Shown here: piece by piece, positions 1 through 10,119 of the stretch
Layout: each line of letters begins with the position of its first letter
Numbering within the stretch: the first letter of the stretch is position 1
Assembly (NCBI GenBank): GCA_963920525.1
Contig: OY986438.1
Location: 187,594,388-187,658,387, forward strand
Length of the DNA stretch: 64,000 nt
Origin: Dichetophora obliterata
Lineage: Eukaryota > Arthropoda > Insecta > Diptera > Sciomyzidae
Direction of reading: 5' to 3'
The notes under the pieces: generated by a model
The model's database searches: none
The model's input: the letters and a program-made list of their open reading frames with translations, nothing else
Told to the model about the DNA's origin: nothing
Program-made: the position numbers and the translations under genes

Positions 1-2
1 TT

Positions 3-722
3 TTCGACAAAACATGCCAAAGAATATCTAAAATATACTTTTGCCAAAAACCAATCCAAAAAGAAAACACTCAAGAATCTAAATGCCTGGGGCAGCTCAT
101 GCAAAATCAACCTGGACACTGCGACCTGTATGACCTCGGAAAGATAACAACAATCTTCCAGCCAGAAGCCAACTTTATCGTCTATATTAATATACCCTAT
201 ACACTAATAAATTCTACTTGCAGTCAAAGACAATACACAGTTGAAGGTACCGGTGCTATTCATTTCCAGAACTGCGACATCGCTATAAGAGGTATCATCT
301 ACAAGAGCAATGTTGGAATTTTCTGGGACGAAATACATATCCTGCCAATAACACACTCAGGAATACAAGCCCTGTCAGTAACCGAAGCCCTAAACTTGGA
401 AAAACTTCGCGACCATCAAATCGAAAGCTACGCATCAGTTAAACACCTCAGCACAATTACATATGCCCAAGACGCACTGCAATATACGTTAATTGTAATC
501 CTTGTCCTGATCTTCATTTACGTCCCTAGGAAAATAATGGCATCAATTTATACACCGCAAACCAATTTCGTAAGGGCCACTGCACAATCTTTATGGCCCT
601 CACTTCATACTGGGGGGGGAGGAGTTACGACCCCCACTCAAACGACAACAACAAATACATATACTTCTCAGCCACCACCCAAACCATCGAGGCTCAATAC
701 GCCGCTGCAACACTTACAGTAA
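3..722 (+). CDS. env: Errantivirus envelope-like glycoprotein, C-terminal part
   Basis: The frame is open from base 3, so the gene begins upstream of the window; 239 codons are visible up to the TAA at 720-722. Seen: several spaced cysteines in the first half, a strongly hydrophobic segment at bases 483-528 (Leu/Ile/Val/Phe rich) followed by Arg-Lys, then a Thr/Pro/Gln-rich tail. Ectodomain stem, membrane anchor and short tail is the usual end of the baculovirus F-like env proteins of insect Ty3/gypsy errantiviruses, which act as membrane fusion glycoproteins. The last 100 bases overlap the 3' LTR, which occurs in this group. The env call rests on layout and context, since no fusion peptide or furin site lies inside the window. 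The visible part has no stop or frameshift. Confidence 0.72.
   Translation, partial: FDKTCQRISKIYFCQKPIQKENTQESKCLGQLMQNQPGHCDLYDLGKITTIFQPEANFIVYINIPYTLINSTCSQRQYTVEGTGAIHFQNCDIAIRGIIYKSNVGIFWDEIHILPITHSGIQALSVTEALNLEKLRDHQIESYASVKHLSTITYAQDALQYTLIVILVLIFIYVPRKIMASIYTPQTNFVRATAQSLWPSLHTGGGGVTTPTQTTTTNTYTSQPPPKPSRLNTPLQHLQ
612..622 (+). promoter_or_regulatory. Polypurine tract before 3' LTR
   Basis: An uninterrupted G-rich purine run (eight or more G, then A, GG) ends exactly where the LTR begins with AGTTA. In Ty3/gypsy elements this tract resists RNase H and primes plus-strand DNA synthesis. Confidence 0.6.
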
Positions 723-990
723 CAATTACAACAAACACAACAACAATACCAAATTAACCAACAAGTCAAAGACATCGTTACTACATTTACAACAACAGCA
801 CAAACGGCAATTAAATCTCGGCACCCACAACAATAGCACCAGAAACAACAACATAATAAGCCCCACTGCACTACTTAAAGTGCAGCGTAATCAATAAGAT
901 ATTTTAAGTGTTCCAATTTTATTTACACTCTTTCTTTATTTTTTTCCTCATAAATCGCAACTATTAAAATAGGTTCAATTTTAAAGTATA

Positions 991-1178
991 ACATTAAAAT
1001 CAAACTCTTGCATTTCTGATATTATGTTGCAACCATAAATTGGGCAACATTTTACGATTATTTATTCTACATATTAACCACAAGACATTAAAATGAAACC
1101 CTTGCATTTTTGATATTATGTTGCAACTATAAATTAGGCAACACTTTGCGACTATTAACTTTTACATATTAACCACAT
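991..1178 (+). repeat. 94-bp tandem duplication inside LTR
   Basis: Unit 1 (991-1084) and unit 2 (1085-1178) differ by a limited number of substitutions. Both contain ATTAAAAT, CTTGCATTT, ATATTATGTTGCAAC and end with ACATATTAACCACA. It lies upstream of the polyadenylation signal, so it is probably in U3, where enhancer duplications are common in retroelements. Confidence 0.85.
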
Positions 1179-1304
1179 TGTATTTCTTTTACATACATTA
1201 CATTTCTCCTATTTTACAATTGTATTTCTTCCATTTATATCTTTACATACTTTTACACATTTACATTTCGAAAACGAATTGGTTAGATTTTAAGAAAGAG
1301 TTGT

Positions 1305-1310
1305 AATAAA
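1305..1310 (+). terminator. Polyadenylation signal of LTR
   Basis: AATAAA in the 3' third of the LTR, about 75 bp before its proposed end; it fits the R-region signal of the element. Confidence 0.5.
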
Positions 1311-1419
1311 GTTCAGTTCTAAGTTTACAGCAGAAAAGAAAAGTGTGTTTCAATCAAACTGCTCTAAGCAAGGAACATAACTCGGGCAAGTGCCCAGCTT
1401 TTTTAAAACAGTGCAAAAA

Positions 1420-1890
1420 ATATTTCATTTCAGCTGATCTTCGCATTATCTACACCTCATATATCAGGCCGAAAATGGAGTTTTATTCTTCTTCTGGATC
1501 GAATTCAACGTAGTGCGATAAATTTGATAGGGGATGCAAGTATTTCATCCTCTCTCAACTCTCTTGGGCATTGACGTGATGTTGGTTGCCTCAGCCTTCT
1601 GTATTGGTACTATCATGGGAAGTGTTCAAGGGAGATACATGGCCTGACGCCACCAATTCGTGTGTTTCCTAGGTCCACTTGGGTAGCTTTTTAAGCCCAC
1701 CTCTTTACCATTGCCTCGATGTCCAACAGAACCTCGCATTACCGAGATAAGTAGTTTTTTAGTCGCACTGTAAAATTGTGGGATAGTCTCCTTGCGAGCG
1801 TCTTTCCCGGCAGTTTTGAGATGTACAAACTTTCTCCGACACTACTTTATCTATCCCCCCTACAACTAACTATCACCCATCTTTCGAATC
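1420..1890 (+). pseudogene. Decayed non-LTR reverse transcriptase C-terminus
   Basis: Conceptual translation shows the familiar tail of LINE reverse transcriptases: LLDRIQRSAINLIGD, then a histidine-arginine-aspartate stretch followed by CLSLLYWYYHGKCS, then SRTVKLWDSLLASVFPGSF. At least two in-frame stops (near 1577 and 1696) and one frame disturbance show it is dead. It starts within about 40 bp of the LTR end, so the errantivirus may have inserted into it. Only the post-catalytic thumb/C-terminal part is present. The clade is not determined. Confidence 0.65.
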
Positions 1891-2107
1891 AACACAATGC
1901 TTATACATATACGCATAGAGGGCACACCTGAGCGTTGGTTCCGTCAAAAAAAAATTTACATAAGCGCCCTCGAACTATGGTTTACTGCCATATCCCCAGC
2001 TTGTTTGCAAAAAAGTGCTCTATCCAAGGTTGCCAGTATTGTGGGGAAAATCCCGTTCGTGGCAATTTTTAATTGGTTTTGGGAATTTTTTTTTTGGGAA
2101 TTCCCAT

Positions 2108-2174
2108 GGTATTTTTTAATTCAGCGTGGTATTTTTTAATTGGCGTGGGAGTTCAGCGTGGTATTTTTTAATTG
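2108..2174 (+). repeat. Short repeated motif near hAT-like end
   Basis: Three copies of GGTATTTTTTAATT (about 2108, 2128 and 2160), each linked to G/C-bearing GCGTGG or CATGGG. Such subterminal repeats in hAT elements are often transposase-binding sites; that role is inferred. Confidence 0.5.
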
Positions 2175-2624
2175 CATGGGAATTCGGGAATTTTTTCTTA
2201 AATTTTTTTTCACTTTTATGAAGCAAAATCTTAATCATAGTATTCGATGATCGACGTATATATACAGTAGAGTAAAGCTATAAGTTTACGCTGTACATTT
2301 CTTCGAACTTACCCTTAATATAAACGATTAAATTACATATATGTTTTAAGAACAAGTTGACATCACAATGCTGCATAAAAACTAATAGCGCATTATTTTC
2401 TGAAAAAATTCTGACCTTTTCTGAAAATTCTACATTTCTGCACGCAAGCGTTAAGCTTACAAAAATTATTTTAAAATTAAAAAAAAAAAGTGAAATATGT
2501 ATTTACCATATTTGCAAGTTTACTTATCGAATCCATTGGTAAGCAATTATCTTTTCAAACCAAAATTAAATCACTCTGTTTACTCCACGATTTTGTGTCT
2601 TAACCTGCGCACGTCGCAAAATAA

Positions 2625-2960
2625 ATAATAATATAAATAAACTGGCCATTTCAGCCCTTGGAAGGTCTTTGACCTAGCTTCTATTGATCAATTGTGTTGT
2701 GCGTGTTGTTAAATGTTTGATCACAAATGACCGAGAACTGGACCTACGTGCTTAATGCCGACTCCGAACGGCTTATGTTCTCAAGAAGCTTTACATGGCA
2801 ATTTTTACTCTTTGAGGTTTGCCATTGTCTGCAGAGAGGTGACGACCGAACAGAAAAATTAATTCAATTTAAAAAACTTTCTGTCTGAGCTGGAATTGAA
2901 TCCGGACTACCGCAGTTCTTTAGCTTAGGAGCCACGCACTCTACCCACTAGGCTACGGCC
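2625..2960 (-). mobile_element. SINE family A, copy 1 (tRNA-derived)
   Basis: On the minus strand the element opens with a tRNA-like head. Box A TAGCCTAGTGG is near 2955 and a box B-like GGATTCAATTCC is near 2895. A roughly 230-bp body follows, then a TAA/TTA-rich tail at 2625-2645. GTCGCAAAATAA is present at both 2613-2624 and 2961-2972, a perfect 12-bp target duplication that proves retrotransposition. A second full copy lies at 60769-61112 and a partial one at 24375-24484. An RNA polymerase III internal promoter is inferred. Confidence 0.85.
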
Positions 2961-3923
2961 GTCGCAAAATAAGCTTCTGTAAAAATATCGCTCTTACGCT
3001 ATAAGCATCACAAATACGGCGTTCATTGAATACCACGATATTATTTCTTTGGTTTTTTAAGTGTAAATAGCTAGTGTAAAAGAAGTGTTAAAAATGTGTT
3101 CACGTTTTCCATCCCTGATATATACGAACACAAAAAACAAAACTAATATTATTCTAAAACGTTATTAATGAATTGAAGATATTTATATCTGAAGTCACAA
3201 AGCACAAATACTTTTTAAAAACTATATTTATTTTATTTTGTTTATCTTTTATTTCTGAAGTCACTTATGTATATTATTTTATATTAGAAATTAGTAGCTA
3301 AATTTTTTAAAAATCATATTGTGTTGAAATTAACTGTTTATCTCTTTACAAAGCACAAATATCTTTGAAAATTTGATTATTTGATATAAGAAATAAGTAC
3401 CTAAATTTTTGAAAAGTCATATTGTGTTAAAATGAATTGCTTATCACCTTACAAACAACAAATATTTTTAAAAACAATAGTTTTATTTTATTTTGTTTAT
3501 TTTTTATTATTTATATTATAAGCATAATTTCGTTTTAGAAATTATTAAATGGAAACAAACAAATAAAATTCACGATCTCAAATATAAGACTAAATCATGT
3601 GATATGTATAACAATTAACTTTATGTGAAACAATTTGTATGTTATTTATTTGTTATAGTTTTGAAACAAAGACAGCAAATGCAAAATTTTTTACTTTGGA
3701 TGTTTTTTTTATTTTTGCTTTTTGAAATGCAAAAATTCCTGGTACTTAAAAGGTAATTGTCGTGGGAATTCTTCCGAATTTTGGCTGGCAACCTTGGCCC
3801 TATCTATGCACAGTGTACCTGTTAAAAGATGCAAGATTAAAGCAATAACTGGCATAAGCAGTTTTTACTCAATGGAATAAGATAAGTCTATTCTTCAATA
3901 TTTCTGTTAGTTTCAAAACAATA

Positions 3924-4165
3924 GGCGCGTTTTTTCCAACATCCAAATCCGATCTCCATACAAACAAAATCCTGCTATGAATGTAGATTTTGTGAACTTT
4001 TAGTTTAAAATATCACAGCATGGTGGCGTATAATGAAGTTAGTGATCGGAAAAAGCATTGTTGACATTCTCATGTTTGCATTCAACGCCATCTAGTTGTC
4101 ACATACTTTTCATGAGCAGCAAATCAAAATGCAAATCCAGATTTGGATGTTGGAAAAAACGCAGC
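3924..4165. mobile_element. MITE with GCGTTTTTTCCAACATCC inverted repeats
   Basis: A 242-bp element. The left end reads GGCGCGTTTTTTCC and the right end, inverted, reads GCTGCGTTTTTTCC; both continue AACATCCAAATC. Both ends abut TA (3922-3923 and 4166-4167), compatible with a TA duplication. There is no coding sequence. Confidence 0.65.
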
Positions 4166-4167
4166 TA

Positions 4168-5748
4168 ATATAAGGAAACTGAAGCATTTTTTCCAGATGC
4201 ATAGGCCCCCAATGAAATGAAATTGTTAAATCATTAAAGACTATTTAACTCGGATTATTCAGTTTGTGGTCAATTCCACTAAAAGTCTTTGTGTAAAAGG
4301 CACTAAAAATGCAGAACACTTCTTAAACTTAAGAACACTTTTATCTTTTATATGAAAGAATTATTAAAACAGAACAAAGTAAAGGCTGTTCTTTATAATA
4401 TAGAACAGATGGTCACCGTATCTGTAATAACCTTATAATTTATCTGTCCAAATGTTTCTGAATGTCGACCCTGACCGACTTTAGTTTTGGTCCGTTCGGT
4501 TTTGTCGAATTGTATATCTCATTGGAGAAAAGGCATTTAATCACATGCGAACCCAGGCATATGTATTGGAATTAATATGTTTCGTTATGAAATCACCAGA
4601 GAGATGTGAAACACACACTGACACAACACATGTGTACTGTTATTTGATTTCACATATGTGTTTGTGTGGGAATGATATGGGGTGAAATGGGCTGTGTTGT
4701 GTAAGTAACACCATTTGTTCATATTAAAAAATTTCAATTCATTATTGAACTTGTATACTCTTTGCGTTGTGCTTTATTGTATTTAATTGTTATTGTTTTT
4801 TTTTTTTTACTCACTTCAACCATTTCGCCACATCCACAAAGCGTATTTTATTACAATTAATGCTGGCAACGCATATTTTTGTACTCTGTCCCTAGCTCGT
4901 ACTCATGTTACAGCTCATGTTTTTGTCATGTAGAAAACAACACTTAATTTAGTCCTTCTTTCAGTGTTGCGTATATATTTCCTTTACAATCTCATTCACA
5001 TAAATTGTTGATGCATATTTCATCGTTATGATTTGCTGCATTTGTTTGAAATGATTTTACTACAACGGCTTTTATGCCCCTTTTAGCTCTTACTACTACT
5101 GCTATTACTGCTAACTTCTTTTTCACATATGTTTGCAGAAAATTGTTGTACATTTGGGAGTAATTTAATAGCAGTTTTTTATGTGCATGCATATTTATTT
5201 ATTTAGTTTTATTTTCTATAATTTCTTTTTTATTATTTTTGTGCCTTTTTCCCTCATAAAAAATTTGATAAGCTGACCGTCCAGTGTTGCCCACCCTCAT
5301 AACATGTTAATAATTCATGTTTTTTTTTTTGTTCTTATATCGGTTTGTATTTTTAGCGTTTGTTCGCTCGTTATGAACTGTGCTTTGATATATTTTGTGC
5401 AAACATTTATTGTACTGCTTGTGTTATTGTGCATGAATACAAGCCAGCGAAAAATCAACATAGACAGACATAAATATTTACCATAATATTGAGTGCTGCG
5501 GGCTCTCTTTTGTTCTAAATAAAAATTTCATCTGGTGTTCAACCTAAACGAAATAATAAATGAAATTGTTTATGAATACGTAGTTGTTTTTCTTCCTGTG
5601 AATAATGAAAAAATTATGTTTGTGTAGAAACGCCATTAGAGACTCTATACGACGATTTTTAATTTGGTAGATTTTCATTACCCGTACACACCGATAAAAA
5701 CACCAACAAAAACTAAAACAACAAAGTATTTTTTGTTGTAAACATGAC
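4168..5748. other. Unannotated A+T-rich DNA
   Basis: I see no family signature here. There is a CA/TG-rich stretch at 4606-4680 and short triplet runs around 5088-5110. Open frames of 60-74 codons lack coding features. Confidence 0.4.
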
Positions 5749-6013
5749 TTTATTAGCAGGGAAGACAATTATATGCAAATGCATATAATATATGCTTTTC
5801 CATATTTGGACGTTTTGTTAATAATTTTGCATATTTATAACGATTGTGCTTATTTGTGCATATTTTTACATATTTTTAACTTTTCGAACAGATTTTAGCT
5901 TGTAATCGGGCAAATTTTGATACTTCCTTCACATCTGGCAACATTGTAATTTCTTTGATATTATATATATATATAAAGAGATATTATATTATATATGTAT
6001 AAAAAATATTTAG

Positions 6014-6211
6014 TTTAAAAACTCACAGACAATGCATCCATACGCCGAAAGTCTCCTTCCGAACGAAGTCCCTTATTTTAAATGGTGCCCAACTACATCC
6101 TGCGATATCGAGCGGTCTTTCTCACAATACAAAACATTGTTGGCTGAAAATCGTAGAAAATTTATTTTTGATAATATAAAAATGCATTTAATTGTTCAGT
6201 GTAAGTGCTGA
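6014..6211 (+). pseudogene. hAT transposase C-terminal dimerisation domain fragment
   Basis: The frame is open from 6014 to the TGA at 6209-6211. Residues read PYFKWCPTTSCDIERSFSQY, then KTLLAENRRKF and a final DNIKMHLIV. The TSCDIERSFS...LL..NR..F....K pattern is the conserved Dimer_Tnp_hAT motif (Thr/Ser-x-x-x-x-Glu-Arg-x-Phe-Ser). An acceptor-like TCACAG precedes codon AAC-TCA-CAG-ACA-ATG, so this may once have been a last exon. The catalytic DDE domain is absent. Alone it could at most act as a dimerisation-competent fragment if expressed; expression is not shown. Confidence 0.78.
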
Positions 6212-6282
6212 ATGCAATACACTGTTTTTGCTATAAGCACCATATAAAATAATGGACTTCGTCCGGAAGGAGACTTTTGGCG
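6043..6282. repeat. 29-bp inverted repeat around hAT exon
   Basis: Bases 6043-6071 (CGCCGAAAGTCTCCTTCCG then AACGAAGTCC) recur inverted at 6254-6282 with two mismatches. The arms enclose the conserved exon core and its stop codon. Confidence 0.85.
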
Positions 6283-6574
6283 TTGGCTTCGAGCTACCAA
6301 ACAAAATATTCATTAAATGATTAAAATAGAATTAAATTTGTACTTTATAATTAAAATTATAATTTATTTAAACTAAAATATTTACTTTTACGCCTTGAAA
6401 GGGCTATTGTTTTGTTTTTTTTTTATGAACTATTGAATAAAATTTTGAATAATAAAACTCCGACTTCGACATTTTTCGTGCTTATTTGATGGCATATTTT
6501 GTCATTTTTTAGAGCATATTAGCATACTTATTTTAGATTTTTTCGTGCATATTTCTGTCTTCCCTGTTTATTAG

Positions 6575-7614
6575 TATAATCATGCTCTAAGGAAAATGTC
6601 TTATTAGGCGAATCATAGTTTTTTATGCGTAGTTAGAATTTTTTATTGCAGCAATTATAATATGGTGGCAACAACTGTTTTCAATTTTAAAAGCCAACAT
6701 TTTACTGGGGCAAAACTTTTCTTAGTTGCATCCGTATTATAAAAAGCCTTAAAATAAATGAAACAATAATATTTAACAACAGCATCTTGTTGCACAGAAA
6801 ATTGAGCAGAGTGCATGGCAATATTCAGTCAGTCTAGTCATCTGGGGCCTCTTTTATTTATCTTGTTATAAATGATATTCCAAGAAAAGTCAAGAATTTT
6901 CTGTGGTTACTGGGTAAACGCATAGAGCTAATTTTTTCTCCAATATTTTTGTTGTTATTGCTTGTTTTTTAAAGGTGGTGAAAGAGGCCAGGATTTGCTG
7001 TTGCAGTCAAACTGTGAACGGAAGATTTATTGCCATTATCAGGCTTATTTTGTATACAAGTCACGTTAAGATGGCGAATGAACTGCGTAATGCACACCAA
7101 ATTGAAGCCAGTAAAGGACAGTGAAGTGATTTGTTAGGATCCGCAGGAGTGGCTTGTAGTAAGAAGTGCAAAAATTATGTTATTGTGGTTTTTTTTTAAT
7201 TACATTCAGAATTCTTATGCTTGTACATATTAAAAAAAAATATGCTTAAGTAAGGTTGCTTACTTCCACAAAAATTGCAGACCAATTCTAAAATTGTTAA
7301 CTGAATACTATAAATATTATACTAAACTTTACTATGATGATTGATTATGATATGATTTTATGATTATAAAATCTGTAAAGGATCTTGTATTTTGTGACGT
7401 GGTTTTATCAAAGGCGCAGGTAAAACTCAGCCGCTCCAGGGTCCTGTGAAGAGGTCCACTTTTTCTCACAAATTATTTTGAATATAAAAGACGCAGGGTT
7501 TTCAGTAATTCACAAAGTTACTTTATTGAATACGTTATCCTTATTATAACCTCTTAATTATGCAGCTTCGGGTAGTCGCTAGTGGGCTTAGTTATCAGTT
7601 GGCAATTGATTTAG
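6575..7614. other. Unannotated DNA between hAT derivative and minisatellite
   Basis: I recognise no gene or repeat. A TATAAAA at 7483 lies only about 20 bp from TCAGT at 7502, too close for a standard core promoter. Confidence 0.35.
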
Positions 7615-7845
7615 AAGCCAGTAATCAATTGGTTATCGCTTAGGTAATCGGTAATCAGTTGGTAATCATTTTGGTAAGTGGTAACCGGATGGTAATCGCT
7701 TCGGTAACCGGTTGGTAATTGCTTTGGTAATTGCTTCGATAATCCGTGATCGGTTGGTAATCGCTTCGGTAGTCGTAAATCGGTTGGTAATCGCTTCGGT
7801 AATTGATAGTCCGTTGGTAATCGCTTCGGTAATCGGTTGGCAATC
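7615..7845 (+). repeat. 30-bp minisatellite
   Basis: Degenerate tandem repeat with core GGTTGGTAATCGCTTCGGTA and a 30-bp spacing. The best-preserved units are 7755-7840. The left part (about 7570-7700) holds weaker copies. Both strands stay open because 30 is a multiple of three; this is not evidence of a gene. Confidence 0.85.
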
Positions 7846-7849
7846 CAAA

Positions 7850-9972
7850 AAAAGGAATGCTACCTTAGCTGGTTTTGTCGTGTCTATTTATATGCTTTCA
7901 GAAAGAACTGCTTAGGAATTATATCAGTCGTCTCTTGTATGGCGTACGAAAATAATGTTTAGCGGCTGTTTTATGGCTACTAGACTAGTGAGTCTTGTTG
8001 TTGTGGCTGGTAATTTATGTAGGTCAAGTTGTTGTTGTCAAAGTTACCTACCCTATGCTGCATATACATATAAGCATGATTCAATCATATAGGTTATGCA
8101 GCCATTTGACGTTTACTCACAAGAATGAACTTAGATACCCTAATAATGCGAGGAGAGCAAAAGAGCAATTTTGTGAATAAGCACTTGGTTGCATGAATAT
8201 GAAAATTTTTCATTGTACGAAATATCCAAAGGTACATTTGACTACATTTTTATACCACATTTTCTATAAGTTATTTGTTTTGACTCAAAATTATATTACG
8301 AGTTTTAAAAAATATAATTGCCACGTTTTTGTTGTAAAACAGTAAAAAAAAGAATAAAAGTAATATGTGCACAACACAGTACACAGAAAATTAATAATCC
8401 TTGCATGCGAATATTTCCAAAACTTTGAATTAAAGAATGTACTGAAGACATGGTCTTCATTATAAAATTTATGCAATTCAAACTTTTATTTAAATATAAA
8501 TTAATTTAAATTAAGACTTACTTCTTCATATATTTAGTTTTAATATAAAAACACTAAAACTAATCTATTATTAGTCATATTTACACAATGAACAGGATTC
8601 CTTACTTAAATCTCGCTAATAAAAATTAAGCTTGCCTGTTATAAACGCTGTTTTTAAATCATCAAAATATTAAAAGAGGATTTAGGCAAACCATTTTTTG
8701 AAAAAATTATTTTGATTAATTGATTATTGTTGTAAAACTATTCGAAACGATGTAAAAAATCAACCAAATCCGCTTATAATACAGATTCTGTAGTGCTAAA
8801 AACCCGGTGCGCCAGAGTGCTTTTAACTATCCAGAGTAACTTTAAACGCGTTTTTGTTGAAACATAGTTTTTTTTACAGATTTTCATAATGAAATTCTAC
8901 ATAACTTTTATCAAAATTAGCGTTTTTTTAAAATTTGTCTAGTTTTTACACGCAACAGTATTGTTAAAAATAACATACATTTTACTACTTTTTCGTCGCT
9001 TCATAGTTTTTTTAATTTTCTTTCCATTTTGGTAAAATATGTGCATTCAAAAGTTGATTTTCAAATGCATTTCTTTTGTTTGTTTAAAAACGATTTTGAG
9101 CTGCGCTATGATGTGGGTCGATTTTTACCATTTTTTAAGCACACAAACTTCAGCGCCATCTTTATATATAAAGAATATATGTTAGACAATTTTGTTACTT
9201 AAACTGATGATGTAAAATTAGCACGCAAATAAACTTTTTAAAAAAAAAAACATCTTCCAAAATTACCTAAATTTTAACCGATTTTGTCTAAAATCTCCCT
9301 TTAGTGTAATGAAAAAAAGCAGTCTTTAAAAAAAAGTGTAGCAAAAGAAGAATTAATTAAAAAAAAAAACGCTCCAAAACACTGAAATGATACTTTTTTT
9401 TAAGAAGACTACACAACCCCGTTTGTCATTAATTTCAGAGAGAAAATGTGTGTTTGTTTACATAAAATAAGGATATGTCAAATATATACTTAACCTTATT
9501 CTGATTGAATCATGCATATAAGTAACTATACTTAATTTATCGTAAGCCTAATTGTAACGTCTTGTTACAATTTTGAAAACCCAAACAAAGCTTTTTTAAT
9601 AGTTTTAAAAACATCCATTTTTTTCAAATGTCCCTCTACCTTACGACACCCTTGACTTTACAAGAAGAACATTTCACAAATTTTTTTTTTCTCTTCAAGT
9701 AGTTGAAAAAAATAAAATGTAAATGCTGAAGTTAAATTAATTTTTAGATAAGTATTTTAACCTTCAGTGTCAATTTGACACCATTTTTAAAAATAAAACC
9801 TTATATATTTATTATATATGCTCAAATCTACTTCGGATTTTTTCTCAGTGTAAAAATTATGCATGCATTTATATTTTACAAAAGAAAAATTTCCTGTAGA
9901 TGTCGTTGTGAAGCTGCACGAAAAATTTCCCTCAAACGCCGTTCAGTGTCAAATTGACACTATGCCAAGGAT
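7850..9972. other. Unannotated A+T-rich DNA with two related palindromes
   Basis: I recognise no gene. AGTGTCAATTTGACAC (9766-9781) and AGTGTCAAATTGACACT (9945-9961) are near-palindromes 180 bp apart. The first follows TTAACCTTC and recalls piggyBac ends, but the second lacks a TTAA, so no element is called. Confidence 0.35.
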
Positions 9973-10115
9973 AGGTCTGTTTCCGTACTCGATTCAACTA
10001 ACTTGAAGTTGCTTGAAAGCGTTATTTTACAAATTTTTGAAGCTCGAGAGTGACAACATGCAAAATCACCCACTTTTTTATTACAATTGCTTGAAATGAG
10101 TACGGAAACAGACCT
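9973..10115. mobile_element. 143-bp MITE, 18-bp perfect inverted repeats
   Basis: AGGTCTGTTTCCGTACTC at 9973-9990 recurs exactly inverted at 10098-10115. The interior is non-coding. Flanks ATA (left) and TTA (right) do not give a clean target duplication, so the superfamily is undecided. Confidence 0.7.
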
Positions 10116-10119
10116 TATA

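Larger units (their letters stand above)
623..1382 (+). mobile_element. 3' LTR of errantivirus
   Basis: About 760 bp starting AGTTA right after the polypurine tract and ending TAACT at 1378-1382. These short inverted termini are typical of errantivirus LTRs. It holds a 94-bp tandem duplication and a polyadenylation signal. The 5' LTR and internal genes are outside the window, so the end at 1382 rests on the terminal motif only; comparing the 5' LTR would settle it. Confidence 0.6.
2025..3796. mobile_element. hAT-like non-autonomous element
   Basis: Terminal inverted repeats CAAGGTTGCCAG at 2025 and, inverted, ending at 3796. Flanking octamers GCTCTATC (2017-2024) and GCCCTATC (3797-3804) match 7/8, which is the hAT duplication length. 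Subterminal GGGAATTC motifs recur near both ends, and GGTATTTTTTAATT occurs three times between 2108 and 2174. No transposase is visible. A SINE is nested at 2625-2960. Without the SINE the element is about 1.4 kb. Confidence 0.7.
5757..6566 (+). mobile_element. hAT deletion derivative with transposase 3' exon
   Basis: Inverted ends CAGGGAAGACA (5757; inverted, ending at 6566) are flanked by the perfect octamer TTTATTAG at 5749-5756 and 6567-6574, the diagnostic hAT target duplication. The 810-bp body keeps one short coding block (6014-6211) for the hAT dimerisation domain and has lost the BED and RNase H-like parts. GCATATTT-type motifs are numerous near both ends. Exact flanks suggest recent mobilisation in trans. 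Confidence 0.88.

Noticed and set aside
668..871. Cys-rich minus-strand frame
   Set aside because: It is the antisense of the Thr/Gln-rich env tail and LTR.
1897..2139. 80-codon frame with hydrophobic tail
   Set aside because: It crosses the left border of the hAT-like element at 2025, so it is not one gene.
7483..7507. TATAAAA followed by TCAGT
   Set aside because: The spacing is about 20 bp, too short for a TATA-initiator pair.
9757..9961. Two AGTGTCAATTTGACAC palindromes as piggyBac ends
   Set aside because: Only the left one follows TTAA. The right one has no TTAA, so an element cannot be defined.
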